Notes: generated by a model not told the origin, from the sequence alone. 64,000 nucleotides of DNA from Proteus sp. FME41 (GCF_014897315.1 NZ_JABUYL010000002.1:124001-188000), one strand, 5' to 3'. Positions 38,390-49,289 are shown, numbered from the stretch's first letter. Numbers and translations: made by a program.

Positions 38390-39625
38390 ATGAAATCATT
38401 TGATGTTGTTATTGCTGGTGGTGGAATGGTTGGGCTTGCATTAGCCAGCGGATTACACGGGTGTGGATTACGTATAGCGATAATAGAAAATCACCCAGTA
38501 ACGAAACATTTTCACCCACAAGATGATTTTTCATTACGGGTATCCGCTATTAATACAGCCAGTGAAATGTTGCTGAAAAAATTAGGTGTCTGGGAAAACC
38601 TGAACACGCTACGTGCTGCTCCTTATCAAGGTATGGAAGTTTGGGATCAAGATAGTTTTGGTCGAATTAATTTCTCAGCAAAAAACGAAGGCTTTACCCA
38701 TTTAGGTTCTATTATTGAAAATAACCTTATTCGGGAAGTGCTTTGGCAAAAATGTGAAAGCCACAGCGATATTACTTTTTATACATCGACACAAATTGAG
38801 CGAGTCGTGTGGGGTGAAAATGATGCATTCATTACCCTTGATGATGGTGAAATGTTAACCGCAAGATTAGTGGTGGGCGCTGATGGTGCTCATTCATGGT
38901 TACGTAAACATGCCGATATTCCGCTGACTTTTTGGGACTATGAACATAATGCTTTAGTCGCCACCATTCGCACTGAGCAACCTCACGATAATGTAGCGCG
39001 CCAAGTGTTTCATGGTGATGGTATTCTGGCCTTTCTTCCACTTGCTGATCCTTATACTTGCTCAATTGTGTGGTCTTTACCCAGTGAGCTTGCTGAGCGT
39101 TACAAAATTGCAGAGAAAACATTATTTGAGCGTACATTAGGGGTGACCTTTGATATGCGTTTAGGTCAATGTGAATTAATGAGTGATCGTATGACCATAC
39201 CGCTAACAGGGCGTTATGCACGTCAATTTGCGGCTCCACGTTTAGCGTTATTAGGTGATGCGGCTCATACTATTCATCCTTTAGCAGGACAGGGTGTAAA
39301 CCTTGGTTTTATGGATGTAGCTGAGCTGATTGGTGAAATAAGACGCTTGAAAGCAGAAGGTAAAGATTTTGGTGAATATCTGTATTTAAGACGATTTGAG
39401 CGCCGTCGCAAACATGCTGCCGCAGTGATGCTGGCAAGTATGCAAGGATTTCGTGAACTCTTTGCGGGTAATAATCCGGTCAAGAAATGGGTTCGAGATA
39501 TCGGCCTTTCGTTAGCAGATAGTTTACCGGGCGTAAAACCAAAGTTACTTGAGCAAGCAATGGGCCTTTCTGATTTACCTGAATGGTTAAGTGATAAAAA
39601 TTTCACTTCAGTTGAAAAAATCTAA
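38390..39625 (+). CDS. ubiI: Ubiquinone biosynthesis C5-hydroxylase UbiI
   Basis: FAD monooxygenase (formerly VisC) that adds the C5 hydroxyl in ubiquinone synthesis. FAD motifs are AGGGMVGLALASGL (N-terminus), RLVVGADGAHSWLR (centre) and LLGDAAHTIHPLAGQGVNLGFMD. The product is 411 residues. Unlike the tight E. coli arrangement it is 164 bases from ubiH; a TATAAT hexamer at 38312-38317 suggests a separate promoter. Confidence 0.94.
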   Translation: MKSFDVVIAGGGMVGLALASGLHGCGLRIAIIENHPVTKHFHPQDDFSLRVSAINTASEMLLKKLGVWENLNTLRAAPYQGMEVWDQDSFGRINFSAKNEGFTHLGSIIENNLIREVLWQKCESHSDITFYTSTQIERVVWGENDAFITLDDGEMLTARLVVGADGAHSWLRKHADIPLTFWDYEHNALVATIRTEQPHDNVARQVFHGDGILAFLPLADPYTCSIVWSLPSELAERYKIAEKTLFERTLGVTFDMRLGQCELMSDRMTIPLTGRYARQFAAPRLALLGDAAHTIHPLAGQGVNLGFMDVAELIGEIRRLKAEGKDFGEYLYLRRFERRRKHAAAVMLASMQGFRELFAGNNPVKKWVRDIGLSLADSLPGVKPKLLEQAMGLSDLPEWLSDKNFTSVEKI

Positions 39626-39662
39626 TTCATCTCTTATTTCACATTACTTTTATTTATATCTG

Positions 39663-39700
39663 ACTGAAGAAATAGAACTAAAAAAATCTATTTTTTCAGT
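39663..39700. terminator. AT-rich hairpin after ubiI
   Basis: A 14-pair stem (ACTGAAGAAATAGA against TCTATTTTTTCAGT, one G-U pair) with a 10-base loop. It is the only candidate terminator for the ubi operon in the 414-base gap 39626-40039, though the T-run is inside the stem. Confidence 0.55.
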
Positions 39701-39874
39701 CTATTCTTTGCACTAATTCCTCTTTTACCGTAATTACTCGCTAAAAATGAGCGCTGATACGCATAATTGTAATCATTAGTTCTGCATACTCCTATCTCTC
39801 TATTATGATTGAGAGACACAATACCCTATTTTAACTTATGGTTTATTTTTCTTCACAATGCTAAGTTCAAAGGG

Positions 39875-39890
39875 ATGGTATCGTTTGCGT
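39875..39890. promoter_or_regulatory. Candidate PurR box upstream of gcvT
   Basis: ATGGTATCGTTTGCGT agrees with the PurR consensus at 12 of 16 positions, including the full CGTTTGCGT half. E. coli gcv is repressed by PurR. The rest of the gcvT upstream region shows no glycine-riboswitch-like structure that I can recognise; GcvA and Lrp sites cannot be assigned by eye. Confidence 0.4.
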
Positions 39891-40039
39891 TGTACGTTAA
39901 TTGCTCGTGTTTGTTAAATCAATGTTTGAAAATAAACTTAAGCTTGAGATTAATACTCTGATTTCTAATTAAGTTTAATTTTATATTTAACAAATCGCGT
40001 TCTCTGAATAATCTAAAGTAAAAGTAGAAAGAGGGAAGA

Positions 40040-41134
40040 ATGGCAAAACAGACTCCGTTGTATGATGAGCATGTAGCCTGCGGTGCTCGTATGGTTGATT
40101 TTCATGGTTGGATGATGCCACTGCATTATGGCTCTCAAATAGACGAACATCATATTGTGCGTCGTGATGCGGGTATGTTCGATGTTTCTCATATGACCAT
40201 TGTTGACTTACATGGCTCACAAGTTAAAGATTTTCTACGTTATTTATTAGCGAATGATATCGCTAAGCTCACCGAAAAAGGTAAGGCACTTTATACCGGA
40301 ATGCTTAATGCATCAGGCGGTGTGATTGATGATCTTATCGTCTATTACTTTGATGACTCTTTCTATCGCCTTGTGGTGAACTCTGCTACTCGTGAAAAAG
40401 ATCTGGCGTGGATTGAGCAACATGCATCAGATTATATCGTTGATATCACTGTTCGTGATGATTTGGCATTAATTGCCGTTCAAGGCCCTCATGCACAAGA
40501 AAAAGTTCAAAGCCTATTAACTGAACAGCAACGCCAAGTTGTTTCAGCAATGAAACCTTTTTATGGTGTAGTGCTTGATGAATTGTTTATCGCAACAACA
40601 GGCTATACCGGTGAAGCGGGTTATGAAATTGCAATGCCAAAAGAGCAAGCCGTCAATTTCTGGAAAAAATTATTAGCGGTAGGTGTTAAACCTGCCGGAT
40701 TAGGTGCAAGAGATACATTACGTCTAGAAGCAGGAATGAATCTTTATAGTCAAGAGATGGATGAAACGATTAATCCACTTGAAGCTAATATGGGCTGGAC
40801 GATTGCGTGGGCACCTGAAGATCGTCAATTTATAGGTCGAGAAGCATTAGAAAAATTACGCACAACAGGCACAGATAAACTTGTTGGCCTTGTCATGCGA
40901 GAGAAAGGTGTGTTACGTGCAGGTACAGCCGTACACTTTACTGATGATTTGGGTGAATTAAGAGAAGGTGTGATTACAAGTGGTACTTTCTCGCCTACAT
41001 TAGGCTTTAGTATTGCATTAGCAAGAGTTCCAGCAGGTATAAAAGATAGCGCAATTGTATTAATGCGTAATCGTGAGATGCCAGTAGAAGTGGTAAAACC
41101 TGGCTTTGTTCGTTCAGGTAAAGCATTGGTATAA
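40040..41134 (+). CDS. gcvT: Glycine cleavage system T protein (aminomethyltransferase)
   Basis: Takes the aminomethyl group from lipoyl-GcvH and makes 5,10-methylene-tetrahydrofolate plus ammonia. The 364-residue length is the same as E. coli. The folate-binding and catalytic segments [16 protein letters not shown] and [11 protein letters not shown] are present. GAGGGAAGA precedes the ATG. First of the gcvT-gcvH-gcvP set, 34 bases before gcvH. Confidence 0.96.
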   Translation: MAKQTPLYDEHVACGARMVDFHGWMMPLHYGSQIDEHHIVRRDAGMFDVSHMTIVDLHGSQVKDFLRYLLANDIAKLTEKGKALYTGMLNASGGVIDDLIVYYFDDSFYRLVVNSATREKDLAWIEQHASDYIVDITVRDDLALIAVQGPHAQEKVQSLLTEQQRQVVSAMKPFYGVVLDELFIATTGYTGEAGYEIAMPKEQAVNFWKKLLAVGVKPAGLGARDTLRLEAGMNLYSQEMDETINPLEANMGWTIAWAPEDRQFIGREALEKLRTTGTDKLVGLVMREKGVLRAGTAVHFTDDLGELREGVITSGTFSPTLGFSIALARVPAGIKDSAIVLMRNREMPVEVVKPGFVRSGKALV

Positions 41135-41168
41135 CACGTACAATTATTTTAAATGGAGAGTAAGGTCA

Positions 41169-41561
41169 ATGAGTCAAATACCGAGTGAATTAAAATACGC
41201 ACAATCTCATGAGTGGATCCGTTCGGAAGGCAATGGTGAGTACACCATCGGTATTACTGAACATGCTCAAGAACTGTTAGGTGATATGGTGTTTGTTGAT
41301 CTACCAGAAGTGGGTAGAGAAGTCGCGGCTGGTGATGATTGTGCAGTAGCGGAATCCGTAAAAGCGGCATCAGATATCTATGCGCCATTATCGGGTGAAA
41401 TTATCGCAGTAAATGAAGAGTTAGATGGTTCTCCAGAGCTGGTAAACAGCGCACCTTACGGAGAAGGTTGGCTATTTCGCATTAAAGCAAATAATGAAAG
41501 CGAATTAGATGACCTACTTGATGCTGCTGGTTATCAAGAGCTGGTAGATAGCGAAGAATAA
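41169..41561 (+). CDS. gcvH: Glycine cleavage system H protein
   Basis: Lipoyl carrier that shuttles the aminomethyl group between GcvP, GcvT and LpdA. The lipoylated lysine is Lys65 in ESVKAASD. The product is 130 residues (129 in E. coli). I chose the ATG at 41169, with AAGG five bases upstream; an in-frame ATG at 41106 would begin inside gcvT and is rejected. Confidence 0.96.
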   Translation: MSQIPSELKYAQSHEWIRSEGNGEYTIGITEHAQELLGDMVFVDLPEVGREVAAGDDCAVAESVKAASDIYAPLSGEIIAVNEELDGSPELVNSAPYGEGWLFRIKANNESELDDLLDAAGYQELVDSEE

Positions 41562-41565
41562 AACT

Positions 41566-41598
41566 AAACGCCCCGTCAAACCATGCCGGGGCGTTTTT
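41566..41598 (+). terminator. Strong intrinsic terminator between gcvH and gcvP
   Basis: A 10-pair, GC-rich stem (AAACGCCCCG against CGGGGCGTTT) with an 11-base loop and T5 at the end. It sits inside the gcv gene set, so it should reduce gcvP read-through unless it is overridden. Confidence 0.85.
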
Positions 41599-41690
41599 AT
41601 TTATTAGCTTGTTATTTATAGCTATCACTACGTTCTTTAAGCCATGGCTATTACCTATCCATTCATCGTGAATTCAGGAAATTACTTGCA

Positions 41691-44567
41691 ATGACACAGA
41701 CTTTAAATCAGTTAGAGTATCGTGATGAATTTATTCGTCGCCATATTGGTTCATCACCAGAACAGATTAAAGAGATGCTCAGTGCTGTTGGCGTCTATTC
41801 CTTAAATGAATTAACTCAAAAAATTGTTCCAGATAACATTCAATTAGAGACACCGCCGAATGTGGGCGCAGGAGCAACAGAGCAAGAAGCTTTGGCTGAA
41901 CTGAAAGCCATCGCCAGCCAAAATAAGCGTTTTACTTCTTATATTGGTATGGGTTATGCACCATCTGTATTACCACCGGTGATTTTGCGTAATTTATTAG
42001 AAAATCCGGGTTGGTATACGGCTTATACACCTTATCAGCCAGAAGTGTCTCAAGGCCGTCTTGAATCGCTACTGAATTTCCAACAAGTTACCATTGATTA
42101 TACGGGAATGGACCTTGCTTCTGCATCATTACTCGATGAAGCAACGGCCGCCGCTGAAGCTATGGCTATGGCAAAACGTATAAGCAAGCTAAAAAATGCA
42201 GAGCGTTTCTTTGTGGCTGATGATATTCATCCTCAAACCTTAGATGTGGTCAGAACACGTGCAGATACCTTTGGCTTTGAAGTCGTGGTTGATAAAGCAG
42301 AAAAAGTGTTAGAGCTTGAAGGTGTCTTTGGTGTGCTATTACAACAAGTCGGCACAACAGGTGACGTTCATGATTACAGTAAGTTATTGGCTGAGTTAAA
42401 AGAACGTAAAATTATTACCAGTGTTGCTGCCGATTTAATGGCGCTGGTGGTATTAACTGCACCAGGTCATCAAGGCGCTGATATTGTATTAGGATCAGCA
42501 CAACGCTTTGGTGTACCAATGGGATATGGTGGTCCTCATGCAGCTTTTTTTGCTTGTCGTGATGAATACAAACGCGCCATGCCGGGGCGTATCATTGGTG
42601 TGTCTCGTGACGCTGCGGGTAATCGTGCATTACGTATGGCGATGCAAACGCGTGAACAACATATTCGTCGTGAAAAGGCCAATTCCAATATTTGTACATC
42701 TCAAGTCTTACTTGCCAACATTGCGGCTATGTATGCGGTTTATCATGGGCCAGAAGGGTTAAAAACCATCGCTCAGCGTATTCATCGTTTAACCGATATT
42801 TTGGCTGCTGGTTTACAGCAAAATGGTATGGTTTTACGCCATCAAACTTGGTTTGATACCTTAACGGTTGAAACGGCTGATAAAGCCGCTGTATTACAAC
42901 GTGCAAAAGACGCTGAAATTAATTTGCGCACTGATATTGTGGGAGCGGTGGGTGTTACATTAAGTGAAATTACAACGCGTAAAGATGTATTAACGCTTAT
43001 TGAGATCATTAGTGGTAAAGCATTTGTGGGTGATATTGATACACTTGATAAACAAATTACTTCATCTTCAGCATCAATCCCCGCATCCATGTTACGTAAA
43101 GACACTGTGTTAACTCATGAAAATTTCCATCATTACCACAGTGAAACTGAAATGATGCGTTATATGCATCGTTTAGAAAATAAAGACTTAGCTTTAAATC
43201 AAGCAATGATCCCATTAGGTTCATGTACGATGAAACTAAATGCGGCAGCTGAAATGATCCCAATTACATGGCCTGAATTTACAGAGCTACATCCATTCTG
43301 TCCAGCCTATCAAGCGAAAGGCTATCAGTTGATGATTGGACAATTAGCGAATTGGCTTGCTGCATTGACGGGTTATGATGCGATGTGTATGCAACCAAAC
43401 TCAGGTGCTCAAGGGGAATATGCGGGCCTATTAGCAATTCGCCGTTATCACCAAAGCCGTGGTGAAGATACGCGTCATATTTGTTTAATTCCAAGCTCTG
43501 CACACGGCACTAATCCTGCATCTGCCCATATGGCAGGCATGACAGTGGTGGTAGTGGGTTGTGATGACAATGGCAACATCGATATTGCCGACTTAAAAGC
43601 CAAAGCAGAAAAACATCAAGCTGAACTCTCTTGTGTGATGGTGACATATCCATCTACACATGGTGTTTACGAAGAAGGTATTCGTGAAGTTTGCGAGATC
43701 ATTCATCAATATGGCGGACAAGTTTATCTTGATGGCGCCAATATGAATGCACAAGTAGGAATAACTACACCGGGCTTTATTGGCTCTGATGTTTCTCACT
43801 TAAACTTACATAAAACCTTCTGTATTCCTCATGGTGGTGGTGGTCCTGGTATGGGGCCTATTGGTGTAAAATCACACTTAGCGCCGTTTGTACCGGGGCA
43901 TTCTGTTGTTGAAATGGAAAATGTCACTACACAAGGTGCCGTTTCTGCAGCTCAATTCGGTAGTGCTTCAATATTACCAATTAGTTGGATGTATATTCGT
44001 ATGATGGGCGCTCAAGGGCTTAAACAAGCAAGCCAAGTAGCAATCTTAAATGCGAACTATATTGCGCAACGCTTGAAAAATGACTATGACATTCTTTATG
44101 CCGGTGCTGATGGTTATGTTGCTCATGAATGTATTATTGATATTCGCCCATTAAAAGCGAATTACGGTATCAGTGAGATGGATGTAGCTAAGCGTTTAAT
44201 TGACTATGGATTCCACGCTCCAACCATGTCATTTCCTGTTGCGGGTACATTGATGATTGAGCCAACAGAATCCGAAAGTAAAGTGGAGATTGACCGCTTT
44301 ATTGAAGCTCTGCTTTCTATTCGCACTGAAATTGCACAGGTAGATAAAGGCGTATGGCCAATTGATGACAATCCATTAGTTAATGCACCTCATACACAAT
44401 ATGAATTAGTGCAAGAGTGGTCACACAGTTATAGCCGTGAATGCGCAGTATTCCCAAGTAAAGCAACGAAACAAAGCAAATATTGGCCTGCGGTTAAACG
44501 CCTTGATGATGTGTATGGCGACCGCCATTTACATTGTTCATGTGCACCAATGAGTGATTACGAATAA
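41691..44567 (+). CDS. gcvP: Glycine dehydrogenase (decarboxylating), P protein
   Basis: PLP enzyme that decarboxylates glycine and loads the aminomethyl group on GcvH. The 958 residues comprise two homologous halves; the PLP lysine is Lys708 in [16 protein letters not shown], in the C-terminal half. The glycine-rich [14 protein letters not shown] loop is intact. It is 129 bases from gcvH and follows a terminator, so it may have a separate promoter. Confidence 0.97.
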   Translation: MTQTLNQLEYRDEFIRRHIGSSPEQIKEMLSAVGVYSLNELTQKIVPDNIQLETPPNVGAGATEQEALAELKAIASQNKRFTSYIGMGYAPSVLPPVILRNLLENPGWYTAYTPYQPEVSQGRLESLLNFQQVTIDYTGMDLASASLLDEATAAAEAMAMAKRISKLKNAERFFVADDIHPQTLDVVRTRADTFGFEVVVDKAEKVLELEGVFGVLLQQVGTTGDVHDYSKLLAELKERKIITSVAADLMALVVLTAPGHQGADIVLGSAQRFGVPMGYGGPHAAFFACRDEYKRAMPGRIIGVSRDAAGNRALRMAMQTREQHIRREKANSNICTSQVLLANIAAMYAVYHGPEGLKTIAQRIHRLTDILAAGLQQNGMVLRHQTWFDTLTVETADKAAVLQRAKDAEINLRTDIVGAVGVTLSEITTRKDVLTLIEIISGKAFVGDIDTLDKQITSSSASIPASMLRKDTVLTHENFHHYHSETEMMRYMHRLENKDLALNQAMIPLGSCTMKLNAAAEMIPITWPEFTELHPFCPAYQAKGYQLMIGQLANWLAALTGYDAMCMQPNSGAQGEYAGLLAIRRYHQSRGEDTRHICLIPSSAHGTNPASAHMAGMTVVVVGCDDNGNIDIADLKAKAEKHQAELSCVMVTYPSTHGVYEEGIREVCEIIHQYGGQVYLDGANMNAQVGITTPGFIGSDVSHLNLHKTFCIPHGGGGPGMGPIGVKSHLAPFVPGHSVVEMENVTTQGAVSAAQFGSASILPISWMYIRMMGAQGLKQASQVAILNANYIAQRLKNDYDILYAGADGYVAHECIIDIRPLKANYGISEMDVAKRLIDYGFHAPTMSFPVAGTLMIEPTESESKVEIDRFIEALLSIRTEIAQVDKGVWPIDDNPLVNAPHTQYELVQEWSHSYSRECAVFPSKATKQSKYWPAVKRLDDVYGDRHLHCSCAPMSDYE

Positions 44568-44595
44568 GCGTCAATCTAACAATATTCTTAAATTA

Positions 44596-44630
44596 AATAC
44601 CGATGGTTAAGTTAGCCATCGGTATTTTTT
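44596..44630. terminator. Terminator between gcvP and the HD-domain gene
   Basis: An 11-pair stem (AATACCGATGG against CCATCGGTATT) with a 9-base loop and T6; it lies between converging genes and can serve both. Confidence 0.9.
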
Positions 44631-44634
44631 ATTA

Positions 44635-45237
44635 TTACTTCAGCCAGCCTTTTTTCTGTGCCTCTAATAATTGAGGGTAGAGATATTGCCAAAACTCAGG
44701 CCACTGCTTTTCAATAAACAGATTACGCGCTAACACTTGCTCTAAGCGGATATTATTTTCAACCCAGCTTTGGCCTTCATTGTGTAAATTCATCAGCATC
44801 GGCATAGTGCGATCAAGAATATTAGCAAACTGAGATTCCGGTGTTTCAGCTGCATCATATTCCAACCATAAATTAAGGAAATATTCACTTTGTGGGGAAG
44901 GCAATAAAGCAAAAATACGCCTTGCGGCTTTTTGCTCGTGTTCTTTGATTGCCTCACGTGCCGCAACGTCATACACCATAACATCGCCTGCATCGATCTC
45001 AACAATATCGTGGACTAACGCTAATTGAATAGCACGGCCCATATCAATATCCCCGGCATAAGGTTGGAAGCTCATTGCTGCAACCGCAAAATGCCAACTA
45101 TGTTCTGCCGTATTTTCAGAACGGCTATTGTCTAATACATTATTTTTACGATAAACACGTTTAAGTTTATCTAATTCCATAATGAAATTAATAGTCTCTG
45201 AAAAGGGGCCAAAAGCCCCATTAGGTTGTTGTGTCAT
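44635..45237 (-). CDS. HD-domain phosphohydrolase (HDDC2/YGK1-like)
   Basis: A 200-residue metal-dependent hydrolase of the HD superfamily. The motif set is NTAEHSWH, LVHDIVEIDAGD and a later ILDRTMP aspartate, the H...HD...D ligands. Eukaryotic and bacterial relatives of this group include 5-prime-deoxynucleotidases, but the sequence differs clearly from E. coli YfbR, so I give no symbol. It lies 28 bases before the ygfZ stop region on the same strand, downstream of ygfZ, and could be cotranscribed with it. Confidence 0.82.
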   Translation of the reverse strand: MTQQPNGAFGPFSETINFIMELDKLKRVYRKNNVLDNSRSENTAEHSWHFAVAAMSFQPYAGDIDMGRAIQLALVHDIVEIDAGDVMVYDVAAREAIKEHEQKAARRIFALLPSPQSEYFLNLWLEYDAAETPESQFANILDRTMPMLMNLHNEGQSWVENNIRLEQVLARNLFIEKQWPEFWQYLYPQLLEAQKKGWLK

Positions 45238-45264
45238 AAAAATCCATTCTGATTGAAATAAGCG

Positions 45265-46251
45265 TTACTCTTCTTCTAAAGAGTAAGGAAGAGGTTTAAT
45301 GGATAAGCGACTGATGTTATCGCCTTGAACACGAAATACGCTGTCAGCTTCCATATCGTTATTCATAATAACTTCTGCAAGAATAGTATTATCAGCCATG
45401 CGCACAGCACTTAATACAGTCCCTGTTTTACGCCATTTATCTTCGCCTAGTTGCCATTCAATGCTACCACCGATTTCAGGTAATTCAGTGCCACCACCTG
45501 ATAACAGATACATAGCACGTTTATTAGCACCTCTGAATTTTGCACGGGACACCATTTCTTGTCCGGTATAACAACCTTTTTTAAAGCAGATACTCAGTGG
45601 TAAGGCTTGCAGATTCGTTGCTTGAGGCAAGAATTGCTCAATGTTAGGGGGATCAATAATGGGGTATCCCGCTTCGATATCTAATGCTAGCCATTGTTCA
45701 CTATTACTTGTTTCTGCTTTTAGTGTCGTCGCCAGATTTTTTGCTGTTTCTTCGTCGGTGACAATTAAGAAGCGTTCTGTAGGTAAAGGCAGTTGAAGAA
45801 TATAGGTATTATCGTGGGTAACTACTTCATTGGCTTTACGCGGAATAGCCGGAAAATAGTCGGCTAATGCTTGAGCGGCACCTTGTCCTGCTAATCCTAA
45901 TAATACAGATTCAGTATTTTCAGTTAAGGTTATTTTTGAAAATACTGCATATTTCTTTAATTCAGTCAGTTGTTTTTGCGCAACATTTTTACGTAAAATG
46001 TAAGCAAAGCCGTCTTGTGTATGGAAAAAGCGTAATGTACTCCACATTTTTCCTTTTGCTTCACAGTGTGCCGATAGTGTATGCGTTGTTGTTGGAAGTG
46101 CGGCAATATCGGTTGTTAATTGACCTTGTAGATATTTTTCACTGTCAGCACCTGTTGCTGTTATCAGTGACCATTCATCTAAAGAAACCAGTGTTAACGG
46201 TAAATTGATTGCTGCATGAGGGCGTTTAGCCTGAGTAGAATTTTGAGTCAT
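45265..46251 (-). CDS. ygfZ: tRNA-modifying / Fe-S assembly protein YgfZ
   Basis: Folate-binding protein of the GcvT fold that supports repair or synthesis of certain iron-sulfur enzymes such as MiaB. The signature KGCYTGQE begins at Lys225, with the essential Cys227, followed by RAKFRGANKR. The 328-residue product starts at the ATG at 46251; an upstream in-frame start at 46311 would add 20 residues not found in E. coli. Divergent from sdhE, as in E. coli. Confidence 0.94.
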   Translation of the reverse strand: MTQNSTQAKRPHAAINLPLTLVSLDEWSLITATGADSEKYLQGQLTTDIAALPTTTHTLSAHCEAKGKMWSTLRFFHTQDGFAYILRKNVAQKQLTELKKYAVFSKITLTENTESVLLGLAGQGAAQALADYFPAIPRKANEVVTHDNTYILQLPLPTERFLIVTDEETAKNLATTLKAETSNSEQWLALDIEAGYPIIDPPNIEQFLPQATNLQALPLSICFKKGCYTGQEMVSRAKFRGANKRAMYLLSGGGTELPEIGGSIEWQLGEDKWRKTGTVLSAVRMADNTILAEVIMNNDMEADSVFRVQGDNISRLSIKPLPYSLEEE

Positions 46252-46508
46252 GATGTCACCAGCGATTAAATTAATCAGATACACAGTTATGGTAAAAGAG
46301 TCACAAGACAATGCAAGTCATTATTATTTATAATGCACAAAAAATGAACCTAATGAATTACAAATTAATTTATGTTCAATATGTTATCTGTGAGACTAAA
46401 CCTACAAACTGTGATCATTTTGATATTAAAAATATGACGATAAGACTATCATCAGTGACAGGAAGAAATCGTAGTATTTCTTGATTTGAACAATGAAAAG
46501 AGCAGAGT

Positions 46509-46790
46509 ATGACTATTGATATAGAAAATAAAGCACGAATTAACTGGGCATGTCGTCGTGGGATGCGTGAGCTGGATATTTCTATCATGCCTTTTTTCGA
46601 AAATGAGTACGACACGCTATCTGATAATGATAAAGCGCTTTTTGTTCGTTTACTCGAGTGTGCAGATCCCGATTTATTTAACTGGTTAATGAATCATGGA
46701 CGCCCTGATGAAGACGAACTCTATTATATGGTGAAATTAATCCAAGAGCGGAATAAAGCGAGAATGGCAGAAATTGTTGATAAATATTAA
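46509..46790 (+). CDS. sdhE: FAD assembly factor SdhE
   Basis: Small cytoplasmic protein that helps flavinylate succinate dehydrogenase and fumarate reductase. The family motif RGxxE is at 17-21 (RGMRE). The product is 93 residues. In E. coli ygfX overlaps or directly follows; here a terminator and about 500 bases intervene. Confidence 0.94.
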   Translation: MTIDIENKARINWACRRGMRELDISIMPFFENEYDTLSDNDKALFVRLLECADPDLFNWLMNHGRPDEDELYYMVKLIQERNKARMAEIVDKY

Positions 46791-46849
46791 TAAAATAGAT
46801 TGAAAAATCAACAATGGGTTAAAGAGTAATAAAAATAGATTAAAAAATG

Positions 46850-46885
46850 ACGCTTTTATTATTTAGCCTAATAAAAGCGTTTTTT
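46850..46885 (+). terminator. Intrinsic terminator after sdhE
   Basis: ACGCTTTTATTA pairs with TAATAAAAGCGT across a 7-base loop, then a T-run of about six. Confidence 0.88.
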
Positions 46886-47299
46886 ATTTTATATAACGGC
46901 TTAATAATATTAGTGATATTATTAAATTTGATGAAATAAAGAACGAAGTTACGAAGAATTTGCGTGTTATCTCTAGAAAATGTGTCTTTTAATGGTCTTT
47001 TTACGTTATTTTTTTCTTCATGTTTAATAAATAAGGTATGCTAAATTTATTGAAATGGTAATTAGAAAAACAATTAAAAAAAGAATGAAAATTACGTAGT
47101 TATCATTAAATTTTATTTTTTTGATTAAGTATTAAATAGTGAAAAGTAACAACAATAAAGTAGACGACAAGTACGCAATAATTTATTGCAAGGCTAAGAA
47201 AGACGTTACATTATAAATAGGTTATTCTTTTGTATCATCTAACTTATTTTATATTCGTTTTATATCTATATAGAATTAAAGCAGGAGTTAATATAACTC
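46886..47299. other. AT-rich gene-free region before ygfX
   Basis: About 410 bases, very AT-rich, with no credible frame. It must hold a promoter for ygfX if the terminator at 46850-46885 is efficient. A GGAG lies at 47283-47286, twelve bases before the ygfX GTG. Confidence 0.5.
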
Positions 47300-47707
47300 G
47301 TGATTTTATGGAAATCGCACCTCACCGTGTCATGGTTTACACAGTTATTCTCAACAGCCGCTTATGTCGCCGTTGAAATCGGTCTATTGTTGTATCCATG
47401 GCCTCCTGATTTTATTTATATTTGGGTTCCCTTGTTACTTTTGCTGATCGGGGGCTGGTATTTTACACAAAAAAACATCAGTAGAATCAAAGGGGATTTG
47501 GTTTTGCTAAATGGTAATCGTATTCAATGGAAGTTACATGAATGGCAAATAACAAAACACCCTTGGATCAGTCGTTTTGGTACTCGCATAACGTTAACTT
47601 CTATTCTAAATAAAAAGCAAATCACGTTATGGGTCGCTTTTGATAGTATGACTGAAAATGAGTGGCGTAATTTTTCGCAATTATTAATGCAATATCCAGA
47701 TATTTAA
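47300..47707 (+). CDS. ygfX: YgfX (CptA) inner-membrane protein
   Basis: Membrane protein of 135 residues, described in E. coli as the toxin partner of SdhE (affecting MreB and FtsZ) and in Serratia as an SdhE-interacting protein. Two membrane segments (about 14-32 and 38-53) precede a cytoplasmic domain with the FDSMTENEWR motif; E. coli has DSMDEAEWR. The start is GTG, and VILWKSHLTVSW aligns with the E. coli N-terminus. Separation from sdhE is unusual. Confidence 0.88.
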   Translation: MILWKSHLTVSWFTQLFSTAAYVAVEIGLLLYPWPPDFIYIWVPLLLLLIGGWYFTQKNISRIKGDLVLLNGNRIQWKLHEWQITKHPWISRFGTRITLTSILNKKQITLWVAFDSMTENEWRNFSQLLMQYPDI

Positions 47708-47719
47708 TATCTGGATATT
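47691..47719. terminator. Perfect inverted repeat overlapping the ygfX stop codon
   Basis: AATATCCAGATAT and ATATCTGGATATT form a 13-pair stem around TTA; the ygfX TAA stop lies at the tip. It is placed between the convergent ygfX and fldB, separated by only 16 bases. Confidence 0.65.
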
Positions 47720-47723
47720 ATAT

Positions 47724-48242
47724 TTATAAATTCTCTTCTACTTCGCGTAAAATTTGCATACACCACTGTGACAAACGTTCATCGGTTTCTTCAAATTGGT
47801 TAACGTCATCTAATGCAAGGCCAACAAAATGCTTACCATCATCTGATAACGGTTTTGGGCTGACAAATTCATATCCATCAATAGGCCAAAATCCAATAAA
47901 CTTAACACCACTTGGTAATAAATGATGATAAAGCATACCCAGCGCATCAAGAAACCACTCGCTGTAATCAACCTGATCGCCCATTCCATACATTGCAATA
48001 AGTTTATCTTTTAACGCTAATGTTGGCAGTGTTTCCCAAATATTGAGCCAATCTTCTTGAATTTCGCCAAAATCCCAAGTAGGAATACCTAAAATAAGAA
48101 TGTCATATTGTTCCATAAGCGTGATATCACACTCTTGAACATTATGAAGATCAACAAATTCTTCACCAAGGATGTCACGAATTTTTTCTGCAACCATTTC
48201 GGTGTAACAGGTGCTGGAACCGTAAAATAGACCAATTTTCAT
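47724..48242 (-). CDS. fldB: Flavodoxin 2
   Basis: FMN-binding electron carrier. [18 protein letters not shown] is the phosphate loop (with the Ser-Thr-Cys-Tyr variant found in FldB rather than FldA), and [15 protein letters not shown] and ALGDQ-like [13 protein letters not shown] loops contact the flavin ring. The ATG at 48242 gives 172 residues, matching E. coli FldB (173); an upstream ATG would add 12. Divergent from xerD as in E. coli. Confidence 0.94.
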   Translation of the reverse strand: MKIGLFYGSSTCYTEMVAEKIRDILGEEFVDLHNVQECDITLMEQYDILILGIPTWDFGEIQEDWLNIWETLPTLALKDKLIAMYGMGDQVDYSEWFLDALGMLYHHLLPSGVKFIGFWPIDGYEFVSPKPLSDDGKHFVGLALDDVNQFEETDERLSQWCMQILREVEENL

Positions 48243-48350
48243 AAAGATTTTTAGGATATTTTTGCCAATAAAGGACACTATTGTATCAGAAAATTTTTTT
48301 TATAAGGCATAATGTAAAAGCGATGAATGAAAGAAAGGGAGCGTAATCCA

Positions 48351-49289
48351 GTGTCACAAACTAAGTTATCGACAAAAGTAACTCATCATATCAATGAAGA
48401 TACCGATATCATTATTGAGCAATTTCTCGACAATATTTGGTTAGAGCAAGGATTATCAGCCAACACGCTAAGCTCTTATCGTTTAGATTTGCAAGCATTA
48501 GGCCAATGGCTAATTAACCACCAGCAGGATTGGTTATCCGTGACTACCTTGGATTTGCAATCCTTTCTCGCAACACGCTTAGATGAAGGATATAAAGCCA
48601 CAAGTGCGGCACGTTTACTCAGTACAATGCGCCGATTATTCCAGTATCTTTATCGTGAAAAATTACGCTTAGATGATCCTAGTGCATTGCTTTCTACACC
48701 AAAGCTTCCTAAGCGTTTACCTAAAGATTTAAGCGAACGACAAGTGGGTGATTTACTTAATGCGCCTTGTATTGATGAACCACTGGAATTACGTGATAAA
48801 GCAATGCTTGAAGTGCTTTATGCCTGTGGGCTTCGTGTTTCCGAATTGGTAGGATTATCCCTTTCTGATGTCAGCTTACGACAAGGTGTGCTACGTGTAA
48901 TTGGTAAGGGTGATAAAGAACGATTAGTTCCTTTAGGTGAAGAAGCTATTTACTGGTTAGAGCAATATCTGCAATATGGAAGACCCACTTTAATGCAAGG
49001 AAAAACAGATGATATCGTTTTCCCCAGTTTAAGAGGGCAAAAAATGACACGACAAACATTTTGGCATCGAATAAAACATTATGCCGTGATAGCCGGAATA
49101 GATTCTGAAAAGCTATCGCCCCATGTGTTGCGCCATGCATTTGCAACACATCTTTTAAATCATGGAGCAGACTTGCGTGTTGTACAGATGTTATTGGGGC
49201 ACAGTGACCTCTCTACAACACAGATTTATACCCATGTTGCTACAGAGCGCTTAAAAGTACTTCATCAGCAACATCATCCAAGGGGATAG
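48351..49289 (+). CDS. xerD: Site-specific tyrosine recombinase XerD
   Basis: With XerC, resolves chromosome dimers at dif under FtsK control. The catalytic set is visible: Arg in CGLRVSEL, the KGDKERLVPLG lysine, HVLRHAF, LLGHSD and the nucleophile in TTQIYTH (Tyr293). I chose the GTG at 48351 because AGGGAG lies nine bases upstream (312 residues); an ATG at 48327 lacks a ribosome site. Either way the N-terminus is at least 14 residues longer than the 298-residue E. coli protein. Heads xerD-dsbC-recJ. Confidence 0.94.
   Translation: MSQTKLSTKVTHHINEDTDIIIEQFLDNIWLEQGLSANTLSSYRLDLQALGQWLINHQQDWLSVTTLDLQSFLATRLDEGYKATSAARLLSTMRRLFQYLYREKLRLDDPSALLSTPKLPKRLPKDLSERQVGDLLNAPCIDEPLELRDKAMLEVLYACGLRVSELVGLSLSDVSLRQGVLRVIGKGDKERLVPLGEEAIYWLEQYLQYGRPTLMQGKTDDIVFPSLRGQKMTRQTFWHRIKHYAVIAGIDSEKLSPHVLRHAFATHLLNHGADLRVVQMLLGHSDLSTTQIYTHVATERLKVLHQQHHPRG

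Noticed and set aside
39626..40039. Glycine riboswitch before gcvT
   Set aside because: I could not find the conserved tandem aptamer elements; control by GcvA, Lrp and PurR, as in E. coli, is more likely.
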